A stretch of DNA of 64,000 bases from Fasciola hepatica (Eukaryota; Platyhelminthes; Trematoda; Plagiorchiida; Fasciolidae), in contig CANUEZ040000062.1 of the NCBI GenBank assembly GCA_948099385.1, positions 1,860,001 through 1,924,000 on the forward strand, written 5' to 3'. The position numbers were made by a program, and so were the translations under genes. The notes under the pieces are model-generated. The model worked only from the letters and a program-made list of their open reading frames with translations, ran no database searches and had not been told where the DNA came from. Shown piece by piece: positions 23,291 to 35,034 of the stretch (the stretch's first letter is position 1; the number at the start of each line of letters is the position of its first letter).

Positions 23291-23332
23291 TTCGGGCGCT
23301 TCCGAAATAAACCATTATTATTATTATTATTA
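23291..23332 (+). other. el2 terminal stem-loop and (ATT)n tail
   Basis: TTCGG pairs with CCGAA, followed by ATAAACC and ATT units. Confidence 0.75.
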
Positions 23333-24079
23333 CACGGTACGTGCAACTTAGTGATGGGCACCGCACGGCCCAGCAGGGGGGACGTGGCTCTGTAAACCAT
23401 ATACCTGCAGGAAAGGAACGCGGAGCGGCCGATGAGTCGTCTGTACGAGTGAGTATTTCGTGACCTTGGGGCTGGTAAACAGTCATTTCCACGACAGGAT
23501 CACTTTGAGCTGCAGACTGTTAGGCAAGTAACCGGAAGCCCAAAAAATCAGTTTCAGGTACACCTCCCGTGGCGTGCACAGAATGACGATCTGATGGACT
23601 TCAAGGGTTACATTCCTTAGGGGTTGCCAAGCTTAAAAGTTGATTTCAGCTGGGACAAAGTTCTTTGGAAAAGGTACTCCAACTTACTGAAGCGAAATGA
23701 AGATCTCGGTTACGTATAAAAAAGGTGACTACAGATACCCTCCCCAAAAATGTTTTAACACGCTCTCGATCAACACATGGAGAACTTGCAATAATTCCGA
23801 AACTAAAACAAGATTTATTCGTAGTTTCTGCTAGGGTGGATTATAAAGTGGACTACGTTGCAGAGTGTATAAAACCTCAAGTGTGCGATCATAAAGACTC
23901 CAAAAGGGAGCCCATTTCGCGGAGTGGGATAAACGAGCACTTGAGTCACATCGGTCTGGGTATGACGTGACAACGTAGCGCGTTTGGTGCGAACAAAGTT
24001 TGGTTCATGAAAAGGTAATTGGCAAGAAACACAAAATTAACTTATACAATAAATTGTATTCACGAAGCTAGGCCAACGC
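23333..24079 (+). other. Unassigned; weak hint of an integrase zinc-finger frame
   Basis: The frame 23725-23970 contains THGELAIIPKLKQDLF...VDYVAECIKPQVCDHK, loosely resembling the HHCC N-terminal domain of LTR-retrotransposon integrases (H-x-G, then a late C...C). However, C-to-C spacing is five residues instead of two and no catalytic core follows. Treat as unknown. Confidence 0.25.
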
Positions 24080-24720
24080 TATGTTCTTGGAGGACTTTCC
24101 AAAACCGGTCGGTACACGGCCCACCAAAATAACCCTATCTGGCATGGTCAAAGGTTTGGAATAAGGGTGCTGATTCTTCACACCTCCCTAAGTCCTGATG
24201 CATGTGTGTGACAACTACTGCTGAAATCCAGAACCCCTGGAAACTTTCACTCATCAGCTTTGTCTGTTAGCATACCTTCCTGTCCATAGGGGGAAACGGC
24301 AGATACGTATTAGGGCTCCGAGACCACGCGCAACATTTGAGCAAAAACCTCTCAAGCGTACTTGTGTGTATATGGGTGGGCTTGCGTGAAAAAGATGATT
24401 ACCACACGTGGAGTCGTTCTCACTTACGTCAACAATAAGCAGGAGCTCACCAGACAATGTCCTGGTCTGATGAAAGTGTGGGGAAAAATTCTGCTTGCTC
24501 ACTCTTGTGTGGGTGGGAATGCATTCGTGAAAACAGCAATTACAACCGGTTAGATGGTTTTTCAAATGGCAAAAATAAGTGGGGACTCATAATACCATGG
24601 TGATCTAATGGCTATCAGTAAAATACACACTTATCTTTTACCGCTTGTGCTCGTTAACCAATGTGAACTCGTGTGTGAAAAATTTTCAGGGGATTTGAGA
24701 GGTAGAACATTATAGTCATA
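24080..24720 (-). mobile_element. BEL LTR edge and adjoining 3' non-coding fragment
   Basis: An LTR terminus (about 24080-24116, ending CCGGTCGGTACA on the plus strand) is followed by cggcccaccaaaat and further sequence similar to 36680-37320 and 42251-42700. In BEL coding (minus) orientation this is the polypurine-tract side of a 3' LTR. The rest of that LTR and the coding region are absent. Confidence 0.55.
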
Positions 24721-24724
24721 CCGT

Positions 24725-24960
24725 GAGATTCATCAAGCAGCTTCAAAGCTCAGCTCACAATTGAAACCCGTGGAAGCACTGCACAGCTCTTTCACCCTTG
24801 TTAGGATTCATAAGCAGTGCACATCCTCCCAGCCCCCGCGAGGACTTGAAACCGACGTGGACGGCTGTGAATCGGACAACTTGATCATAAGCTATCCGAG
24901 CTGGCTTTCAACGGTTTGTTGAAGATCCACACTACCTGAAGTAGCACACTATGGTCACTA
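24725..24960 (-). repeat. tRNA-derived SINE-like repeat, diverged copy
   Basis: Same repeat as 3066-3310 with more changes (box B region altered to a GGTTTCAAGTCC-like form on the minus strand). It faces the copy at 25025-25265 head to head, with about 30 bp between shared outer sequences around 24961-25020. Confidence 0.55.
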
Positions 24961-25024
24961 GCCTCGAGCGGTACCAGCCCGATTCAGGAGCTGATTGCTA
25001 TGCAGCAAGCGGGTCGGTACCGTT

Positions 25025-25265
25025 CAAGGCCAGTGGTGGAAAGGTGCCATATCACGTAGTTTAGACCTTCAACAAACCGTTTAGGACCAGCTCGGATAGC
25101 CTCGTGGTCGGGGTGTTCGGTTCACAGTCGTTCACATCGGGTTCGAGTCCTCGCGGGGGATGGGAGGATGCGCATTGCTTATGATTCCTAACAAGGGTGA
25201 AAGAGCTGTGCAGTGCTTCCATGGGTTTCAATTGTGAGCTGAGCTTTGAAGCTGCATGATGAACC
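25025..25265 (+). repeat. tRNA-derived SINE-like repeat
   Basis: Plus-strand copy, almost identical to the complement of 3066-3310. Box A TAGCCTCGTGG starts at about 25096 and box B GGTTCGAGTCC at about 25139. Confidence 0.6.
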
Positions 25266-25843
25266 ATATCCAGAGAGTTGTTACGTTGATTTGGCGTGCC
25301 CTGATATAATTACGTGTGCACATTTTTTTCGTCTGTAAGTTGAATTTGGAGGCTACTGGACGGCCGGGTCAGTAAATTCGGGTGGCCCGTCTTTGCCCCC
25401 AAGGAGACTGACGCTACGTACTACAAGAATCAGCGTTCGCTTGATGGTCTTAACCTCCACCGTTCACATCGGGCCGCTGGAGTCTATGATAATTTCTCCG
25501 ATAACGCCCAAAGGCCGTGTACAAAATTGGGCTCGCTCGTAGGATATCGCTATTACCTCACCAATATTCAGGGGTCTTCCTTTGTTTTGCTACCTTCGTC
25601 GGGTTTGCAAGGTCGGTAGGTACCTCCGTAAACATCGTTTTCAGAACAGCCAGGTCCGATAATTCGCTTGTTTCTACCCACGTAGGTAGCTAATTCGAAG
25701 ACTCGTCGGTCCCTGACCAAGATCGAAGCTTTGAACTTAAATCTTCTATCCTCAACTAGTTAGTCTCATATCTCTCCCATCGTAGCCAAGTTGTTCCAGT
25801 TGATAATCATCTCTCAACACCCTCCCCCGTTACCAGTGGTATC
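25266..25843 (+). pseudogene. CR1-X reverse transcriptase fragment, inverted duplicate
   Basis: Reverse-complement near-copy of 2490-3065. The last 130 bases read SYLSHRSQVVP...PVTSG in plus orientation and end at the 5' LTR, exactly as at 2490-2640. The outer 5 bp, gtatc (25839-25843), is the same flank seen beside the solo LTR. Confidence 0.7.
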
Positions 25844-26219
25844 TGTAACGGCCGGTCGTGGAAAAACCCCTGAAACCTTCGCAGTTCCATGTTTTCCTTA
25901 ACATCACTCGCCTGCTTACACCATTGACGTGTCTTCACGATTTGTTTGTCTTTATGGACCAATTGTTTTTTTGTTCGCGCCCAGAGCGCTACTTTGTCAT
26001 ACGCTTGTTCTGGATCGCGTGACGCACGTGCTCCTCCATCGCACACCGCAATTCGGTTTCTTGTTTGTCGAGTACTTTTGATCTCATTATTGACGATTAT
26101 ATCTTTTTGGTGTCATTGTTCATTCAATAATCTAGTGTCGTAGAATATCATTGATAATCGCTCTTTGATTTTGGTATCCGTTGTGAATTTGGCTACGCAT
26201 TGCTCACACGTGTGTAACA
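25844..26219 (+). mobile_element. BEL/Pao 5' LTR (BEL3)
   Basis: 376 bp, TGTAACGGCCGGTCG... to ...GTGTGTAACA. It is followed 18 nt later by a primer-binding-site-like TGGAACG and then by gag in the same orientation, so it is a 5' LTR. It differs from the solo LTR at 2114 mainly at its 3' (U5) end. Confidence 0.8.
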
Positions 26220-26237
26220 ATACTCAATAGATCACTT

Positions 26238-26254
26238 TGGAACGAGAAGATCAC
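26238..26254 (+). promoter_or_regulatory. Candidate primer-binding site (BEL3)
   Basis: TGGAACGAGAAGATC begins exactly 18 nt after the LTR end. BEL2 and BEL1 have TGGAACG and TGGAACA at the same offset. TGG complements the CCA end of a tRNA; the tRNA is not identified. Confidence 0.55.
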
Positions 26255-26328
26255 ACAAAATTCCAAGAAAATGATCAAAGACATTAAAATCTGGACAGGA
26301 ACTAATACAGGTAATCACTGGGGAGGTT

Positions 26329-27122
26329 TATGGTACTTTTGATTCTTTAGTTAATGTTAGATCACCCAGTGCTGCCAAAGCTAGTTCATGTGTTACTAAG
26401 GGTAACGCGGATTGCAAGAATGTCGATCTATTCAAGTTATTGATTTTAGACCTAGAACAACAACCGTTATCAGTTAGACGGCAGGCCCAGAAAGCAGAAC
26501 AGAAGTGTAGGCAGGAAGAGCGTGAGCATGAGACCAACGACTACGACACTTCCGATAGACCAGGGCACAATAAGATAAGAAGCTCCACGCAGGTCGCCGA
26601 CTGCAAAACACCATCGATCGATTTGCCAAGAGTAGAACTAACGGTTTTTGACGGGCTAGCTGAACACTACTGCAGGTTTGTCAAGCAGTTCGAGACGTTC
26701 GTCGAAAATAAGATAACCGACCCTAGGCCAAGGCTTCTCTATCTGACTCACTACTGTAGAGGCCGAGCAAGAGAAGCTATCGACGGTGTAACGTGCTCGA
26801 CCCGGAACAAGGCTACACCCGAGCAAGGAAGATTCTAAGGGACCTGTTTGGCCAACCCCTCAAAGTAGCCCGTAGCCTAATAGAGGGCTTGATGGTGGAG
26901 GCAAAGAGAACCAAGGGCGACGTCTACACAGTGGCCGACCTAGTGATCAAGATGCAGAACTACTCAATAGCACTCGACCACTTAGGTTACAGGGCTGACC
27001 TAGATGCAATGCACACCTTGGAAGGCATAGTCCGTCACCTTTCTCCCGAACTACGGTGGGCGGAAGAAGCGGAACGGATAAGCCGAAGTGACCGGAAGGC
27101 TAACTTCGAAGACCTGACATGT
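26329..27122 (+). pseudogene. BEL/Pao gag (BEL3)
   Basis: N-terminal block SPSAAKASSCVTKG, a basic coiled stretch (QAQKAEQKCRQEEREHE), then the DUF1759 core: LPRVELTVFDGLAEHYCRFV, LLYLTHYCRGRAREAIDGV (26629-26790), a frameshift near 26800, and VARSLIEGLMVEAKRTKGD...IKMQNYSIALDHLGYR...ERIS...FEDLT (to 27119). At 27119-27124 gag is cut by the CR1-like el3. No later BEL3 domains follow in this orientation. Confidence 0.75.
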
Positions 27123-27456
27123 CAGGCTTAACTTGTGTTTTCTATATAGACTTATTCATCGCTCTGCGTTCACTTCTACCAAATCTATACAGTTTTCGCT
27201 ACCCTCATCTTACCCTCTGCGCCACAGAGACTTCTGTCTGACCATCCCACATTCCAGGCCGGCAATAAGATCCAACTTCTTTCTTATTAAATATTCAAGG
27301 CTTTGGAATAAGCTACCCAGGACCATTCGCAAATGTGAGTCAATAACCCAGTTCAGCCATGCCCTTAAATCCCAACTTACCGTTAGTCATATGTTATCTT
27401 TGACTAACGCCAGCATATCTGAGGATCGAGCCTATGAAGAAGGCATCGAACTTTAG
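27123..27456 (+). pseudogene. CR1-like RT C-terminal domain (el3)
   Basis: Reads RLNLCFLYRLIHRSAF, YPLRHRDFCL, SRLWNKLPRTIRK and ISEDRAYEEGIEL, then the natural stop. These are the last 110 residues of the family RT, open in this copy but truncated by 5' loss. Confidence 0.8.
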
Positions 27457-29853
27457 AACCCTAGATTCAGTCTCTCCTCCCGCTCTCTGCTATCCGTCGA
27501 GCTGGACCTCAAAAACGGGTTCCACTACTAGGATCATAGAACCATATCCCAAACCTACCATTTTCTGCCGAAAGACAGACGCCAGCCTTACCAATTATTA
27601 TCACTACGTATAATCCACATTGCAGAAGGATAGATTTGTCGTTTACAACTATAACTCACTAGATGCCTGCCGGTTCTCGCTACTCACCCACGTTCACCTA
27701 CTATCACCTAACCCTTATACAACCCTGCCTCATCTAATACGCTGGTCGGTCTTCACAACCATGTCTAAACAATTACTGCCTCCCTCACTATATAGCGCTA
27801 GGACAGCCATGTAAAACAGCTTTCCTCTAGCTGAAGGTTTTAGCCATTGATGTTTTCCCCTAGAACCAAATTGTTCAGTGGTACTGGATCCTAAGACATT
27901 AGGTCCCACCACCCACTACTTCAATCCTTGATCCTCTCTTATTTATCCTGGCTTCCGCTCCTCTCAGCTTCCTTGCCCGGGGATCGATTTGATCTATATG
28001 TACCTTTATAAATCTTTACATGACTTTTGACAGAGCTTATGAGGAAAGCGTGATACTAACCAGAACCCTTGATAATCTAGGATGTGCCACACCATACACC
28101 GTAGTTGCCATCACCTAAGCGTAAACCTACCACGTTACAATGCCTAAACATGGCAACTCTCATGCCTGAGGCCAGTGCATCGAAAGACGTATTTGATTAT
28201 ATGAAATACCACTGGAAGCATGAAAGATAGTCTTTAAACATTCTCAGTGCTGTTTTTATTTAGTCTTCGCCTTTGTCTCTAACCCAAGACGCAGCATCTG
28301 TCAGACTCCTCAACCTCCATCTGGTGGTCACCATTAGACACTCGCAGCTCAACTTCCGTTCCTATCACAGAACTCTAGCATCCATCATGATTGGCCTTTA
28401 ACTTCTGATACTAAGCCAGCAAGGCTAAAGCCATCTGTGGATTGTCCCGATGAATCACGTTGTTAGTGCTGCAAGCCGTACCCCATCTTTGTGCAGACCG
28501 GCGTTTTGTTGAACATAAACCCCATTGAATAATCGCAGGCTGTAGTTGACTCTACCTCCCCCTGCATTTTTTGTCCCATGTAAACGGCATGAGGGTTCTG
28601 GCTTCACGGATAAAGCGAGTGTTAGCGCGGCACTTCTGCAAAACATTCCCGGCCATGATGGTCTCCCTGCACAGAGTAGACCACCAATAAGACATGAACA
28701 CCAAAAAGTAGAGATTGGCATAAAAAAGTGAGAAAAAATACCCCTTTGTTTTGTCTTCTAGGCACACTAGCCTTGTCACATGTGACCCATGTCTCCGGGT
28801 TGCAGTGTTGCTACGGATTGACTGGTGTGGTTGACCTATTCCCAACGTGGCTTGTTACATGCGGTCCATGTTTCGGCCGAGGCATGGGAGCTGTGGTCAC
28901 CCAAACGAAGCAGCTCCGCCTTCTCTGACAGCCAGATTCCTGACTGCGATAAAACCATTAAAAAAACGTCTAAAAGAAGTGTGGATCATTCTTGGAGCGC
29001 CACGTGCTGGATGCCAGTGGTTGTGTATCGTGCTACCTCCCTACCTGAAGCAGGCCCTTGTGTCACCTACTATGAGCACCGAATGTAGGTCGTTAGTTTG
29101 CTTCCCTGACGAAAATTCGGACCCACCTCATTTCCATTTCTCACAGCTCTCCAAAACCAGTCCTCATACGGGTGTTTTCCTGGTTTGCAATGCGATAACG
29201 ACGAAAAGGACACCGCGATAACCATGCAATCATGTCTACGTCCGATTTCCTTGGTCATACTCGAGCAAATCTCAGTACGATAGCACCATCGGGTAAGAGC
29301 ATAGATGAACTCACGTTAACGTTCCAAGGCACGTGACCGATTGTCTCTAATTTATCGCCTCTGTCACCCCAATAGTTTCATCTACTTTAGGGCTCCTCAG
29401 AAACTACCCAGTATAGAATAACCACTATGCTGGAAGAGACAGTAACAGCAAAGGGCTACGCTAACAGTGTGCCAGTCTCATTCGCTCACAGTCTGTTATT
29501 TCAAACCTATCTTATCGCCTCGTTGCCAAACTGCTTTCTGCGTAAGCAAACGGTACTGGGGGTTATCATTTCTAACTGCTCTAAACCGTGAGGCCCTTGG
29601 TCTTTCATTAGTATCCGAGCGACGCCGTGCCAACGTGCAAATCATAAATCCTATGGGATGCATACACAGTTATCAAGCCGGTTTACGCAACTTCGTTAGC
29701 CTGTAGCAGTATAGGGCAAATCCACTGCGAGCCTTTTTTACCCAGAATGTGAAGAGGGTGCCACTGACTGCTCAAATGAAATTTCATCCATGCCTCACTC
29801 ACACAGACCTTACCAGTCCACTATTTATTGTCTTCATATATCATCATAACCCA

Positions 29854-29876
29854 CAGCTGGAACCACGTCCAGACTG
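29854..29876 (+). other. Conserved 3'UTR hairpin with bulged A (el3)
   Basis: CAG-CTGG, loop AACCACGT, CCAG-A-CTG, the same as in el1. Confidence 0.6.
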
Positions 29877-30947
29877 CAATCCCCCTTCATTTCAGGTTCG
29901 TTGTTTCCCACTATCGCAGTCGCCAAACCGGGTAACCAAGGATGCCACTTTGACTCGTACGGACAGAGACTCAAGTAGAACCTACCATGGCAACTGGGGC
30001 CGAAATCAAGCCACCCGACAGGAAATACTTCCAATTGCTTATCAGATAGTTCAGCGTCTTCAAAAGCGACCAACGCAAATTCCAGTTCATGTGCATCTTG
30101 CTAATACACCACCACACTCAGCTGATTGACCGACACATACTTTGCCTTGCCAGACGAAACAACACCATATGATGTCGTAAGTTACCGGAAATGACGCTGA
30201 ATAACACTGAAGGCAAATGTGTCAACATATACATATAAATTTGTCAATGAAACAGCATATTAACGCCCAAGTCCATGCGGAGGTTTCCCACTTTTTTATC
30301 CGTTACCACAGTCCACCTTTCCCCCGAACCGTAGCCGGTTGAAAATTGACTCTCCACTTCTCGAGGACCCTCCAGTTGCGCTTTCTCATTTTTGAATGGT
30401 ACATGTTATTGATCCTGAATCTAAACTCACCTTTTTATGGACTGCTGTTTCCCCCACATCAACCAGTGCTCACTTTCACAACATTGGTCTTGGCGCCGCT
30501 TCGAAACTCATTCCATTTACTGAACTCCGGTAAATCCAACATTCAGGGTCTGCATCGTCTTCATGTATCGCTATCCTCTTCGCATGCACCGACTTTCCCG
30601 AGAACACTTCTCCACAATTTTTTCCTTCCTTTTCTTTTTGTTCAAACTTTACTCCATCTGCAGAACCTTAGTAGGTCTCCGTTCCCTCAGCTTGCATCAT
30701 TCTCGTTCATAACGCGTCTTTGGCACTGCGCTAACGGTTTTTTGATACCTCCTCCGCGCATCATCGCCCAGCCCGGATTCGAAACCGGTTCGAAACTGCC
30801 GAGCAAACCATTATTAGAATGATCCGTTCAAACTGTTGCTGGCTATGTTTTTCTATCGCTGATACTCTTACTTTCATACTTAGAATTTGTGAATATTTCA
30901 TCTTATTGAGTAACGTGTTACACGATGATCGTGCGCTAGCGCGTGCG

Positions 30948-31018
30948 TCTCGACCATGGCCGGGAAATATACCAATGCTATTATTATTGTTATTATTATT
31001 AATATTATCATTGCTTCT
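30948..31018 (+). other. el3 terminal stem-loop and (ATT)n tail
   Basis: TCTCG pairs with CGGGA (one wobble), then AATATACC and an impure ATT run that passes into the next element. Confidence 0.65.
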
Positions 31019-31700
31019 GCTGCCCTTGTACATGCATATATATACATACGTATATATATGTATACATATATATGCATTCGTTCTGCATCCTGCAATCCAT
31101 CACCAGTCATTTCTCTTGCTATCCTCCAGCCGACAGTCATGATATGCGTCCATTCTTTCTACATCTGTACCTCTCGCCTATGGTATCAAACCCATCCAAA
31201 TCATTTTTTCATCTGATCCACCATTCACGTCTTGCATTGCTTGCTCACCGTTTTACGGTGGGTTTTGTGCCATATCCACCGACTATCTATTGCGGAGTAC
31301 CAATGTTTCATTGCTATCTAGTCCATTGTAGTGCATGCCACCTTTTTCTCTATCGCCCCTCGCTAGCACGGCCCCTCTCGTGTACATCTGTCAACATTCG
31401 GACCTCCCCACCCAGACCAGCAAGACTTCTCTTTGACCTTGTTTTTCTAATTCACCGAGCATCCACTTGAATCGGCTCTTGAGTCCATTTAAGCTCTCTA
31501 CATTTTCTTCGATGCGCGTACACTTATCACACATTTACCCCCTTCTATCTCCCTTCTAAGCCTACCTATCCTACCACTGTCGTGCAAATTTCTATTTTTT
31601 CACGAATTTTGTCCGTTCATTCTATCGCTTGTGAAAATTTGATCATGCACCTGGCATGCTTCGACAGTTTTCCAAACTAAACCATTATTATTACTATTAT
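31019..31700 (+). mobile_element. CR1-like 3' end, el2 subfamily, severely 5'-truncated
   Basis: Homologous to 22570-23332 of el2, including a TA-rich run (31034-31075) and a degraded terminal stem-loop at 31660-31676 followed by AAACC(ATT)n to 31700. It starts directly in the (ATT)n tail of el3 and its own tail is directly followed by el4. Confidence 0.7.
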
Positions 31701-32790
31701 ATGACAGAAGCATTTGATCGCCTGCCTCTTGCTCAGCTGCTAAAAAAGGTTTAATCTTACTGCATAACAGACCCACCATTTTCTTGGTTGTCATCACGCC
31801 TTAGCATGGAATCGCAAGCAGCAAACATTGAGGGTCACCTCTCATCACCCCAGTAAGTCACAATTGGCGTCATACAAGGCAGTGTGTTAGGCCCACTTTT
31901 ATTGCTTCTCTACAATAACGATGTATTCAAAGTAATACTCCATGGCACCACTTTTCTATTCGCCGATGATATCAAAATTGTATATTTCTTTGAACCCCGT
32001 ACCTTAACCTATACCCTCACCAAAAAGGCTGACGACCTGAAAGCTCTTGACATGTGGGACAACACTCGGAAAATGAGATTCTCCGCGGCTAAGAGTGCCA
32101 TTCTCAAGTATAGAGTCGATTTCCTCCTGAACCCGTCGCTTCAAGCGGCTCGTGCATTCCTATTACTCCGCTAGTACAAGATCTCGGCCTACAGCATTCT
32201 TGCAAGGTTGCCTTCCGAGAACAAGGTGCCTACCAGGTGGCCAAGTCTAAGAGAAGGGTAGCCCCTATCTGCGGAACTTTAAGAATGTATGACAGCCAGC
32301 TTCTGATCCTTAAATCCCACGCCAGACTGCAGCTCCAGTACTGCCCTTTGGTATACACTCATATGCGCAAATCTGACAGAATTACGATTGAAAGAGTTCA
32401 GCGATCCTTCACCAAGCAGATACTCGGTTCAACATCTCCCCTGAATTACAAAGCGAGACGTGAGCCAATAAAACTTGGGCCTCGTGGCTGCGACGTATGA
32501 AACTCAATCTTTATCTTCTATTGCACCTCCTACATTCTAGAGCGCATATGTTCATCACTGATCTATGTTTCGCTCAAGATGCACTCTACCCTCCTCGTAG
32601 CCGAAATCAAACGGCCAAAGTTCCACACTCCAGGACGGAACTAAGAGGAGTGTTCTTCGTCATGGCCTATTCCCGTATTTGAAACAGACTCCCTGAAGAT
32701 ATTCGGGCCTGCCAGACACTAGAACGATTCAAAATTGTTCCTACAAAATATTTAGATGTCGCCAAAGTATTACAAGATAACCCGTAAGTG
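31701..32790 (+). pseudogene. CR1-like reverse transcriptase, C-terminal (el4)
   Basis: Stops at about 31755 and 31853, then IGVIQGSVLGPLLLLLYNND, FLFADDIKIVYFF (both Asp present), a stop at 32172-32174, a frameshift, then RITIERVQRSFTKQILGSTSPLNY. The C-terminal domain is spread over two more frames, ending about 32790. Strongly decayed. Confidence 0.75.
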
Positions 32791-33252
32791 CACCACGTTG
32801 GAACAAGCTTATGACGGTAATCCAGATTTTTGAATAGACAAAGAAGGCACGGCCCGATTAACATCCTTTGCACAAGGGATGTCACCCACCCCATATGCTT
32901 TCTTCATCGCCAGCACGTTAGTGTCCCTTGGAATGATTCACATCACTGACACCGCTCCTCTTAGTTTCCCCTAATTCGTGCGTCCTAAAGTCTCTCATCT
33001 GTATCCATCAAACTTAATTCGCTTCACTCGGTTCAAACTGACCCCAATCCCCTTCATTATTTTGCTCCGGGGTTCCAACACTAAATCCGATTCCGGCGAC
33101 CACCATTCACCCCCAAATCATCATCCTCATTCCTAGTTTTGGTCATTATTTTTGTATTCTCATTCACTCTCAATGGCTTGTAGGCCATGACCTTCCAAAA
33201 GTAGTCTGTGTAGATTAAAAGATTCTTATTTTCACCACTTACCGTTGATCCT

Positions 33253-33274
33253 CAGCTAGGAGCATCCCAGTCTG
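33253..33274 (+). other. Conserved 3'UTR hairpin (el4)
   Basis: CAG-CTAGG, loop, CCCAG-T-CTG: one mismatch in the inner stem, and the bulged base is T rather than A. Confidence 0.5.
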
Positions 33275-34997
33275 CGTCTCTCTATTTTTATGTTTCTAGA
33301 CACCAACCGGCGAGCCTCCCTTTTGAAGTCTTGGAATGATCTGGAGATAATACCGGCGGACTATCTGGCCCACACTTCCGGCTGAAAATCTGATAGTCGC
33401 CCGTCATTCCTTCGCTCCTCCGTAGACCCTGTTCTTCAGGATCCCTCGCAATCTTCTAGACCGCTCCATCTTCACGGCTGTGTGATCTCGAAGAACATCA
33501 TTTGTGCAAATACCGCCGGTGCGGGGCGCGGTCGGATCCACCACCTTGACTGGCACACATCGGGCTTGTGGGACCTCTACAACGATGTGCTGGCGCAACT
33601 AGGTTGATGGATCGCACCTCCTGCCACCAGAAGTGGTTTCCAGGTAATTTGTCCAGCGCACGGTCAGCACCACCCACCAGCGCCGGTTGCAGATTAGAAA
33701 AACAAACAAACACACACCATTCATGGACTTAAAATGCTGCATATATGCTGCTGTTTCCCCATCTAACATGGACACAACATCGAGGTGACTCACAAATTCG
33801 CCATCACGACTCACAGCTTTTTACCCCCGGCAAAACTCACTCCCCATGGTGTGTAATTATCGCACACCTGAAAACCCACTGCCATCACTGACCCGTTGTT
33901 TCCGGCCCGCTTCCCCGAGGTCTCATGCTAAATTATTCGCCGGTCCTATCCGTGGACTTACCCATTCCCCAAGATAAAGCCCACCCCATTTTGCTAATTT
34001 TAGTGGTATACCCGAAAACTGACGCATTTATTGTGGCCTTTCACTTCCGCTCCACAATCTTCAGACAGCATAAGTCACTGCGAAACATATCTCTAGAGAT
34101 TCCCAATAGTCGATTTTTCTGTGGTTTTTGCTTTCCCTGTCAATTCCGCTTTTCGTCCAGTTAGGGCTGTTACATTGTGATATCCTCATCTTGCAAGGTG
34201 CCGTGTCCCACATATGCACATCTGATAAGCACTTGTACCGCAGAATTCTGTTCCGTCGCCAGTAGGTTGTCCATCATTTATAAAGAACATCAGTAGACAG
34301 TCTTCCACCAGTAACTTTATCGCTTTTGCCAGCTGTGTCCTTCCCACTGTCGCAGTTAAGCACCACACAACGATTTTTCGCCAGTTCCTATTTTCATGTT
34401 GACGCATTATATTCTTTTCTTCTGAAAGCAAACAATCCACTCAAAGTCCACTTGTTTCTATCCGGCCAATCCTTTCAACATCACCTTGGCGACCGCAGTC
34501 CAGTACGTTGTCTGTTTGTTATCTAACTGGCTCAACCGATATAGGGTCGCTGAACTTTACAACCGTAATCCCGGACTGATTTTTCTTGTTTCTCACTAGC
34601 AATACCATCTCTTTTCATCGTCTAATTTTGCATCACAACTTTTCTCATATATCGCAAATCCCCATTGCTCGATTGCGTACCCTTTGGGAGTGTTTCTTTT
34701 TCACGGTAACCATGTGCCCGTTAATCCAGTATGGTCCTCCGGCAGGACAGTTTTCCTTCCGTAGGATTTATGTGAATCTTTACTACTCCTAATGTACTCC
34801 ACACTTTGGCAGATTGATTACAACCTACCTTTTGCAGGCTCGACTACCTGACCTTGGGTTCAATTTTTCCGAATGTCCTCACGAAAAACTGGCTTAAACG
34901 CCTTCTCTTACATTAAATCACGTGCACATAACTGTATAATCCTCGTGAAAATCTGACTCAGCTTTCAACGGTACTGTTTGATCTTGGGTTGCAACAA

Positions 34998-35034
34998 TCT
35001 TTGGCGTTATCCGAAATAAACTATTACCATTAAC
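34998..35034 (+). other. el4 terminal stem-loop and short tail
   Basis: TTTGG pairs with CCGAA, then ATAAACTATTACCATTA. Confidence 0.55.

Larger units (their letters stand above)
15893..23332 (+). mobile_element. CR1-like non-LTR retrotransposon el2, near full length
   Basis: Order: 5'UTR (start uncertain), ORF1, Pro-rich region, endonuclease, RT, a 2.5-kb 3'UTR and the terminal stem-loop with (ATT)n. It carries more frameshifts than el1. The sense strand is strongly C/T-rich compared with el1. Its 3'UTR differs from el1/el3 outside the conserved hairpin and terminus, and matches el4 and CR1-X, defining a second subfamily. Confidence 0.85.
27123..31018 (+). mobile_element. CR1-like element el3, 5'-truncated
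   Basis: Starts inside the RT C-terminal region, directly after BEL3 gag. A 3.5-kb 3'UTR follows, homologous to that of el1 from about 28455, with the conserved hairpin and a terminal stem-loop plus (ATT)n at 30948-31018. The region 27457-28454 has no counterpart recognised in el1. Confidence 0.8.
31701..35034 (+). mobile_element. CR1-like element el4, 5'-truncated in RT
   Basis: Begins at ATGACAGAAGCATTTGATC, the (L)D-M-T-K-A-F-D-R position of the RT, directly after an ATT run. Degraded RT to about 32790, then a 2.2-kb 3'UTR sharing the 33500-33690 block with el2 and CR1-X. The terminal stem-loop (TTTGG/CCGAA) and a short ATT tail end at about 35034. Confidence 0.75.

Noticed and set aside
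24254..24565. Hammerhead-like CTGATGA on the minus strand
   Set aside because: The downstream stem and GAAA core of a hammerhead ribozyme are not in place; other CTGATGA sites in the window fail similarly.
31034..31075. TA-rich near-palindrome as a regulatory site
   Set aside because: A microsatellite-like TA run occurs at the same place in el2; it varies freely.
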